Shown in pieces: positions 57,753 through 64,000 of a stretch of DNA of 64,000 nt. Origin of the DNA: Hansfordia pulvinata (Eukaryota > Ascomycota > Sordariomycetes > Xylariales); NCBI GenBank assembly GCA_006538405.1, contig BJKQ01000010.1, forward strand, positions 372,001-436,000, written 5' to 3'. The notes beneath the pieces are model-generated. The model saw nothing but the letters and a program-made list of their open reading frames with translations. It ran no database searches and was not told the DNA's origin. The position numbers and the translations under genes are program-made. Numbering within the stretch: the stretch's first letter is position 1; the number at the start of each line of letters is the position of its first letter.

Positions 57753-58222
57753 ATGTCCTTCCTCACCGAGACCGCCGCCCGCCGCATGGCCCTGTCCATG
57801 CGCGCCTCCGCCGTCCAGGCCCCGCGCCGCGCCGCCTTCGCCACCACCGCCGCCCAGCGCAAGACGGCCACCGAGGGCATCAAGGACACCATCAAGGAAG
57901 CCGACCGTAAGGTCTCCGACAAGCTGGTCGACGGCATCAACGCCGGCTGTAAGTTTCAAACCCCCCCTCCCACATGCGTGTGAAGAGATATCTCCTCTCA
58001 GATGCCTCCGCAACTCATCCGCAACCACTCCGCTGACCAACCAACCCCGAACCAACAGCCAAGGTCGCCGGCAAGGTCTCAGGCAACGCCGCCGAGGCCT
58101 CGGGCAAGGCAGCGGGCTCCGCCGCCGAGCTGCGCGGCGAAGCCAAGGCCAAGGCCGAGGAGGCCAAGGGTGCCGTCAAGGGCGCCGCAAAGGAGGCTGA
58201 GGCCAAGGCCAAGGGGGCGTAA
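57753..58222 (+). CDS. LEA-like mitochondrial stress protein
   Basis: Two exons (57753-57948 and 58059-58222) give 119 residues; the intron has GTAAGT and CAG ends. The N-terminus (RRMALSMRASAVQAPRRAAF) is positively charged and hydroxylated, as in mitochondrial presequences. The rest is Ala/Lys/Glu/Gly-rich with repeats such as KVAGKVSGNAAEASGKAAGS and EAKAKAEEAKGAVKGAAKEA, the amphipathic pattern of group 3 LEA proteins. These are disordered when hydrated and protect membranes and enzymes during drying or heat. The assignment is by composition and repeat pattern. The upstream region is CA-rich and ends with ACATCACCATG at the start. Confidence 0.75.
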
Positions 58223-60404
58223 GGGAAGTAATCACCAGGAACACAGGGAACGACAACGATCGCTCGCATCGAAGAGTCGGTCGGACCCCCAAACATGTAC
58301 CAGTAACGGATTTCGCAAAGCATGCATGGACACCGGAGTTATCTGCTGTACGATGCTGTATGATTAATCAAGCATTGTCCGAGATGTTGTTGGGCCGACG
58401 CCGTGCTTGAGACAGTGATTGAGTCTCTACTTGCCACCGCCGTGCTGTAGTAGTCTGAGGCACCACCAACCGCCTCTTCTCGAATACTTAAGTAATGTGG
58501 AAGTATCCAAGGCTTTGAGCAGTTGAACCATGTCCCCTACGTTCCCGTAGAGCTCTCGTCTCGTCTTCAGCCGTTCGCGAAGGCACGGATATGTCCGTGG
58601 GGAAGAAAGTCTGCAGTGGGCCGGGCAACATCGACACAACAGACTTACGCAGAATAGAGACAGGGTTTGAATTTCACCGCAACGTACCTCAGGCACCGAT
58701 TTACACCCACTTTCGAACTGACAGCAGGTGTGGCACAAGCTGACGCTCTCAGAGCTCAGGCCATTGCCAATGAACAAGACACAGCTTCGTACTTGGCAGC
58801 GGTTTTTCTTGTGAGTTGCCCAGCTGCGAAGAGTAGAAAAGCGCACATGGGCCGAACGCTGGGCCCGATGCGTAGCTGCACCGTCATCCGCCGACTCCAT
58901 TGATCCACTCGATTGGACGCGCACTTCGAGCGAGCCAATACGCCGGTGCGTCACACTTCAATACCAGACGTGCACGGCGGCTGCCGATGACAAGGCTTGG
59001 AGTGCACGGCGACGATGTACCGTGTCGAAGAGCAGTCCACGGGACTTGAGCCTCTCACGTATAGACAGGCTGCCGGGAATTCCCTGGCAGGAGCTGGCCG
59101 GAGCGCGCGCGTGAAGTCGGGCTACTACGGTGGACGACAGTCGTCTCAACATTGGTGCAGTGGCGCGTGGAAATGTACGATCAAAATATTTCTCTGGGAC
59201 CCGACGGGAGAGCGCAAGCAGGCCAGAGGGTAAGAGATCGCAAAAAGTCCCTCTCTCCTCCCATTTCCCCTCCAAGACCTGCCATGGACAGGCTCCGAAG
59301 AGCCAAAGGCGCAAAGCCAGAGTGAATAGGAAGGATTACAGTTTTATATGATGAGGGAAAGAAGAGAGAAGGTCAAGAAGAGCCGGCGGGTGCAGATTTT
59401 TTTTATGGCTGCCGGAGGCGACGCGGTCGGGCGGTCTGGCGGATAGGCCCATTCTACCCATTTAGTGCATACCGGTCTATCGGGGCTGCGGCTTGGTGCA
59501 GGGCGGCAGCGGACTGGACCAGACTGGCGTGACTGGGCAGCTTACGCGCAGTCCGAGGTGGGGCCGGTGCAGTACGTGATGCATGCCGTGCCTGGTCAGC
59601 CAATCATAGCAGCGCTAATCAATCAAGCCCGTCTTGAACATCGCAGTCCCTTGCGCGGGGCGCGGGGCATTGCCAGATTGTCCTGAGATGTTCCTCTACG
59701 TACGACTTGATGTCCTTGACGCAGGTCTGCTTGCAAAGTCTAGCATCCTGGGTGATTGCTATAACCCGTCCGTGCCGTACGATATAGCTACAAACTCGAC
59801 CGCCCTCGCGGGCCGGGCATGACGTGCAGGGACTGGCCCGCGCTAGACCCGTGAGGGCCACGAGGTGCGAACATGGAAGAGGCTTGCTTGGATGCCGCGG
59901 ACGTATCGCGCGAAGTGCGTCCACATGCATGACTGTGCCGAGGACGAAGGCAGCCGGTGTCGCTTAAAGTGATGAGCGTGAGCCATACACAACCAAGTGG
60001 ATATATGCCCACACTGGCTTGGTGACTGTCCCTTGGATGACTGTGCCTCCCTTGGTGGGCTATTGTTAGGCACGTCGCGGTTGGCTCTGTGTTGCTGCCC
60101 CGCAGTGCGCCTGCCCGACCACCCTCCCTGCGAGTCGCCGCCAGCTTTTCCCCGCCAAACTCGACTGCCTTACCTATAACCCGCCGCCGTCTGCCCCTCC
60201 ATCCATCCGTCCATCCCTCTTGCAAAAACAGCATCGACCCTGCACGCCGTTGCTGCTCCACGGGCCCAGTAACCGCCTCCTTCGCCCATCTGAATCGCAG
60301 CCTCCCTCTGCGCTTCCCCCCAACCAGGCGCATCCAGGTGCACCAGCCTGGAACTCGACGAACCCCGCCAGACCCATCACGTGCCCCCCCAGCTCCCTAC
60401 AGCC
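58223..60404. other. Intergenic region
   Basis: About 2.2 kb. Short ORFs only, with a T run near 59398-59405. The last 300 bases are C-rich and suit the PDAP1 promoter and leader. No supported gene. Confidence 0.5.
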
Positions 60405-61328
60405 ATGTCAGGACGAGGCGGCTCCAATGCCAGTGCCCGCGCGCGCGGCGGCAAGTTCAAGAAGCCCACCCGCGGAGGTAAAAGCATCCCACCCCTTCCA
60501 TCCCTGGACCCGCCTCCATCGCTGACATGCCGCCCACGTCCCAGGCGGAAAGCACTTCTCCCGGGATCTCCGACCCCTAGACGCCGACGGTAACGAGGTC
60601 AGCATGTGGGCCGACGACGCCCAGAAGCGCGACAGCGAGGAGGACTCGTCCGAGGAGGAAGACTCGTCCGAGGAGGAATCGTCCGAGGACGACGCGGCCC
60701 CCAAGAAGGCTGCCGCCAACACGGAGCTCACGCGCGAGGAGCGCCGCAAGGCCAAGCAGGACCAGAAGAAGGCCGCCATCGCCAAGAAGAAGGGCCCCGT
60801 CCAGGTCGGCGACATGCCCTCGGACTCGGACGAGGAGTCCGACGACGACGACGAGGCCATGCCCGCCAACCCCAACCACAGCAAGGCCTCGCGGTCCATG
60901 GCCGCCAAGGCCAACGCGCCGCCCAAGGCCGGCGGCGGCGACGACGACGACGGCGGCGTCAAGGCCGCCACGGCCGGCGTCAAGAAGATGGCCATGAGCC
61001 GCAAGGAGCGCGAGTCGGTCGAGGCCCAGCAGGCCAAGGAGCGCTACCGCAAGCTGCACGAGGCCGGCAAGACGGACGAGGCCAAGGCCGACATGGCCCG
61101 CCTCAAGCTGATCCGCGAGAAGCGCGAGGCCGAGGCCGCCCGGAAACAGGTCAGTCAAATCGTGATACTCGGCTATTTTTTTTTCAACTTTGTGCTAATT
61201 CTGCTTTGCAGGCCGAGAAGGAGGAGGCAGAGGAGCTGGCGAAAGCTAAGCGCACCGAGATTGACGCGCGCGAGGCCAAGAAGCGAGAGGCCGCCCTTGG
61301 CAAGAGCGGCAAGAAGAGCAAGAAATGA
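60405..61328 (+). CDS. 28-kDa heat- and acid-stable phosphoprotein family (PDAP1/PP28)
   Basis: Three exons: 60405-60477, 60545-61149 and 61212-61328; 264 residues. The start [20 protein letters not shown] is basic. Acidic serine clusters ([19 protein letters not shown]) are strong casein kinase 2 sites. The PP28 domain is in the second half: [37 protein letters not shown] and [13 protein letters not shown]. The end is Lys-rich ([16 protein letters not shown]). Family members are abundant phosphoproteins that bind RNA or growth-related partners; the exact role in fungi is not clear to me. All three splice junctions keep frame. Confidence 0.9.
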
Positions 61329-61618
61329 TAGACCCGTACTGTATGCAATAGACGCGCAAACCCCATCGTCGACACGTGTGAGCGCCGCGCCCCGTGAACA
61401 GTAGGCCCTGCAACAGCTTATAGGCCGCATCTTGGCCGAGTTTTACAGCACCCAGTACGGAGCCCCAAGTACTAAGCCCCAAGGCACCTTTCACATCACC
61501 GTATACCTTGCGTCATTCGAGCTCAGGCGCAAGCCATATCGCCAACCAGTCACCGGGTAGTTGTGAATCGACATGATATACATTCGTCTAAAGCTGGATA
61601 TTCCTCACTCACGCCCCA

Positions 61619-62674
61619 TTACTCGGTCGGCATGACAGGGGCTCCGACAGTCTCGTGCCAGATCTTGTCAAAGTCTATACCCTCCTCGTCAAACATCTTG
61701 CGGATCTGCTCCGCCACCTTGACCTGCTTCTCAGGGCCGAACCCCTGGGGCTGGGACGACTCGAACTGGACAATCTCGATCCAACGGTAGAAGAGGTTCT
61801 CCTTGCCAATGGCGACGAGGGCGTCCCGGAAGGCAAAGACCTGGCGGCGGCGGTCGTCCTCTTTGTTGGTCTCGGCAAGCTTGAGGCTGATGGTCAGCCA
61901 ACCACGGGCGTCGTGGTGGAAGAGGATCACGGTGGAGAAGGCCTCGATGGCCGCCATCTTGCGGTCCACCATGGTGGTGGCGTCGACCATGGCCTTCCAG
62001 TCGAGGTCCCATTCGTTGTTGATCAGCAGGTAGCCCGACTTCTCGTTGATCAGGAGCGGCTGGGTGGCGATGGAGACGTGGGACATGAGCAGCGAGCGGC
62101 CGTTGGCGTCGTCGCCGATGACGTCGCCAAGAGCCTTGTCCCACTGGCGGGACCGGCGGACGACGACCTCGCGGTCGCGGAAGCCCACCTGCCAGCGCCA
62201 GGTCAGGGGGTTGCCGTCATTCTCGTTGGGCATGGCGAACTCGAGGGGCCAGGGCCACAGGAAGACAAACAGCAGGAAGTCGAGCGCGATGATGGCGACG
62301 CGCATGGCGAGCTCGGGCAGCAGGTCCTCCCACCAGTCGAGGACCGAGGGGTCGATGGTGGTGTGGTTGGGGTAGCCGATCATCGACATGAGAAGGTCGC
62401 GGTACCAGGGGCCGATGTGGTAGACGCGCCAGCAGAAAAGACAGGCAATCGCCAGGTTCATGGCGACGGGCACGGCGAAGATGTTGCGCTTGAGCGTGGC
62501 CGGCTTCGAGTCGATGTGGGTGATGTAGACATGGCGAGGGTCGAGCGTGTCGACAAACGGCTGCAGGACGTCGGGGATCTCTTTGAACGGGGCGGGGAGA
62601 GGGCCGGTGAAGTTGGTGGTGGTGGTGGCCGAGCCTGCCTTCTTGCCCGCGGGCTTGATTCTCTGTCGAGCCAT
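61619..62674 (-). CDS. Membrane protein of unknown function with two transmembrane segments
   Basis: A single exon of 351 residues. The ATG at 62674 has a good context (GCACCATGGCTCGA on the coding strand). The frame continues upstream without support. The N-terminus is Lys/Thr-rich. Two hydrophobic stretches, FAVPVAMNLAIACLFCWRV (about residues 66-86) and RVAIIALDFLLFVFLWPW (about 128-146), flank a loop with WYRDLLMSMIGYP. The remaining 200 residues are soluble, with GFRDREVVVRRSRQWD, NNEWDLDWKAMVDATTMVDR and a C-terminal helix ending in KIWHETVGAPVMPTE. This looks like a conserved fungal protein, but I do not recognise a family. A long ORF on the opposite strand over the same DNA is a GC-driven shadow. 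Confidence 0.8.
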   Translation of the reverse strand: MARQRIKPAGKKAGSATTTTNFTGPLPAPFKEIPDVLQPFVDTLDPRHVYITHIDSKPATLKRNIFAVPVAMNLAIACLFCWRVYHIGPWYRDLLMSMIGYPNHTTIDPSVLDWWEDLLPELAMRVAIIALDFLLFVFLWPWPLEFAMPNENDGNPLTWRWQVGFRDREVVVRRSRQWDKALGDVIGDDANGRSLLMSHVSIATQPLLINEKSGYLLINNEWDLDWKAMVDATTMVDRKMAAIEAFSTVILFHHDARGWLTISLKLAETNKEDDRRRQVFAFRDALVAIGKENLFYRWIEIVQFESSQPQGFGPEKQVKVAEQIRKMFDEEGIDFDKIWHETVGAPVMPTE

Positions 62675-63157
62675 GGTGCGCGGCCGTCGGTGCCAATCCG
62701 GAGTGAAGTGGTGAGGCTGTCGATGTGGATGGTGCAACGTGTGAGCTCCAGGCAAAAGGAACGGCAGTACGGAGCGCACGACGAAGCTATTGTGGGTCTC
62801 CGGGCTTCCACGGAATGTTCGAGGCGCGCGCTCAGGGGCTCGATGTATCTCTCGCGGGGTGTGCCAGGGCCTGTACAAGCAGCGCAGCGTACGAGTACTC
62901 GTAGTCCACCGGGCCGTGGGCATCAAGGGTGTACCCAGAACGTGCTAGCCAAGAGAGGCTAGAGGCCCTCTATTTTGTGGCAGGAACCTGCAGTGGATTG
63001 TCGATTTGCGCCGGCAGGCACGAGTCCATAGACTGTAGGCGCGTCGTTGCAGCGAAATTCAAATGCATTTTCGATCTGCCCCGTCCCGGTCACTCCTCAC
63101 AGCCCGTCTTCGTCCAGTCCTCATGCGTCCGCCACGTATGAGAACCCATACGCCGAC
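62675..63157. other. Divergent promoter region
   Basis: About 480 bases between two divergent genes. It carries overlapping TACGAGTA and TACTCGTA motifs at 62890-62903. Nothing else seen. Confidence 0.6.
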
Positions 63158-64000
63158 ATGTTGAGCAGAACCTTCACACAGGTAAGCAGCCCTTTGCGCG
63201 TGCACATTGCTGCTCGTAAAGCACCCCGATATCTTGCTGATCGCTCTCTACTGCCAGCGCCCCGTCTCAGTTTGCGCTTTCTGCCAACACCGCCTGGCCT
63301 CGTCTCGGCGCGCAACCTCTGTCCCCTCGCCCTCTCTCCCTCGATACCCCGGAGCCCGGACTTTCTCCTCCTCGCCGGCACTATGCAAAGATGAAAAGCC
63401 GCCTGCCCCTTGGCGCTTCGGCCTCGGGTTCCCGGGAGACGGCGGCTGGGGCCAGCCCTCTGCCTTGAGGTCCACGCCGAATTCCTTTCCTGACAGCACC
63501 TCCCAAACGCGGACCGTGCCGCCCCCAGGCCCGCCGAGGACTTCTCCGGCGAACGCGAGCGCGCCGCCCGTGCCAGTCTGCTGGCCTCATCGGCAAAGAC
63601 TCCTTCGCCCTTCACCCGCAAGCCCCAACCATCGCAGGAGATCCAAGACGGCCTCAAGCGCATCGAAAAGGACGCAAGAGCCCCCATCCGCGGTCTGTCA
63701 CCTCTGTATCCTGGTGACCGCGCCTCGAGCCCGAACCGCAGCGAAACCACGCCCAGCCTCCCGAAAAAGGACAACACCATCAGTGCTCAGGGCGCCGGCC
63801 GGAATCAAATCCTGCTCAAGTCGAGACCGCAGGCGAGGAATCAGTTACAAGGGAGGAATGTGCTCGACAAGCCTCCAGGGCCCCAACAGGAACAGGCTCC
63901 TCCAACCTCCACCTCTTCTGCCCCGCCGATGCCGCCTCGACAGTCACGGAAACCTGCGCCTGCGCCAGCGGCCAGCAGACCGCAAACAAGCACACCTCCC
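63158..64000 (+). CDS. N-terminal part of a mitochondrial protein, possibly initiation factor 2 (partial)
   Basis: Exon 1 (63158-63181) encodes MLSRTFTQ. After a 76-base intron with GTAAGC and CCAG ends, exon 2 starts at 63258 with RPVSVCAFCQHRLASSRRA. This is followed by RTFSSSPAL, a typical mitochondrial targeting and cleavage region. Then comes PWRFGLGFPGDGGWGQPSA. Near 63515-63525 the frame slips in a C run, as if one base were missing, and continues as AEDFSGERERAARASLLA with a Pro/Gln/Ser-rich stretch to the window end. The Cys-x2-Cys followed by a basic region, and the disordered linker, resemble the N-terminus of fungal mitochondrial IF-2, but no catalytic domain is inside the window, so the name is tentative. 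Confidence 0.55.

Noticed and set aside
61655..62962. 435-codon ORF on the plus strand opposite the membrane protein
   Set aside because: It overlaps almost exactly with the minus-strand gene, is Val/Asp/Gly/Leu-rich without motifs, and the minus strand shows real membrane segments and a good start.
1..64000. tRNA, 5S rRNA and CRISPR arrays
   Set aside because: I looked for the usual internal promoter boxes, 5S core sequence and regularly spaced identical repeats, and found none convincing. A covariance-model scan could still find a tRNA I missed.

Overview
The window comes from a filamentous ascomycete, most likely a Sordariomycete. Coding regions are very GC-rich. Genes carry short introns (about 45-110 nt) with GTRNGT donors, CTGAC-like branch sites and YAG acceptors. 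The gene content is fungal: a Zn2Cys6 regulator, a P450, a hybrid histidine kinase, a NACHT-ankyrin NLR, an AA9 copper oxygenase, and FEN1, TBCC and PDAP1 housekeeping genes. No tRNA, rRNA or CRISPR array was recognised by eye.

Layout, left to right. At 0-4.2 kb are the tail of a ferric reductase-like gene (+), an AflR-like regulator (-) whose zinc cluster appears split by a GC-AG intron, and a kinase-like gene (-). A Ras-type GTPase (+) lies at 8.7-9.5 kb behind a long pyrimidine-rich leader. A six-exon pepsin-type protease with a Ser/Thr-rich, probably GPI-anchored tail (-) spans 10.5-13.6 kb. AMMECR1 (-) and FEN1 (+) are divergent at 14.6-18.4 kb. A small probable mitochondrial protein (+) follows at 19.1 kb. 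At 20-22 kb a hormone-sensitive-lipase-type hydrolase (-) abuts, or is fused to, a FAR1-like DNA-binding module (-). A P450 (+) occupies 24.9-26.8 kb and a hybrid histidine kinase (-) 27.8-31.4 kb.

From about 31.4 to 47.4 kb the sequence looks accessory, with lower GC: an intronless uncharacterised protein (-), the conserved TBCC gene (+), an NLR whose first exon carries an amyloid-like GxGxQ motif (+), and two small secreted proteins. A degenerate two-part tandem repeat follows at 47.85-48.34 kb. The right part holds a TPR protein (+), an Hsp31/DJ-1 protein (-), an AA9 LPMO (+), a LEA-like mitochondrial protein (+), PDAP1/PP28 (+), a two-segment membrane protein (-), and the start of a mitochondrial protein gene (+) cut by the window end.

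An important technical result: at least eleven reading-frame breaks all have the same sign (one base missing), mostly in C or G runs, and they affect essential genes such as FEN1. They are best explained as assembly or sequencing indels, so broken genes here should not be read as pseudogenes without checking.
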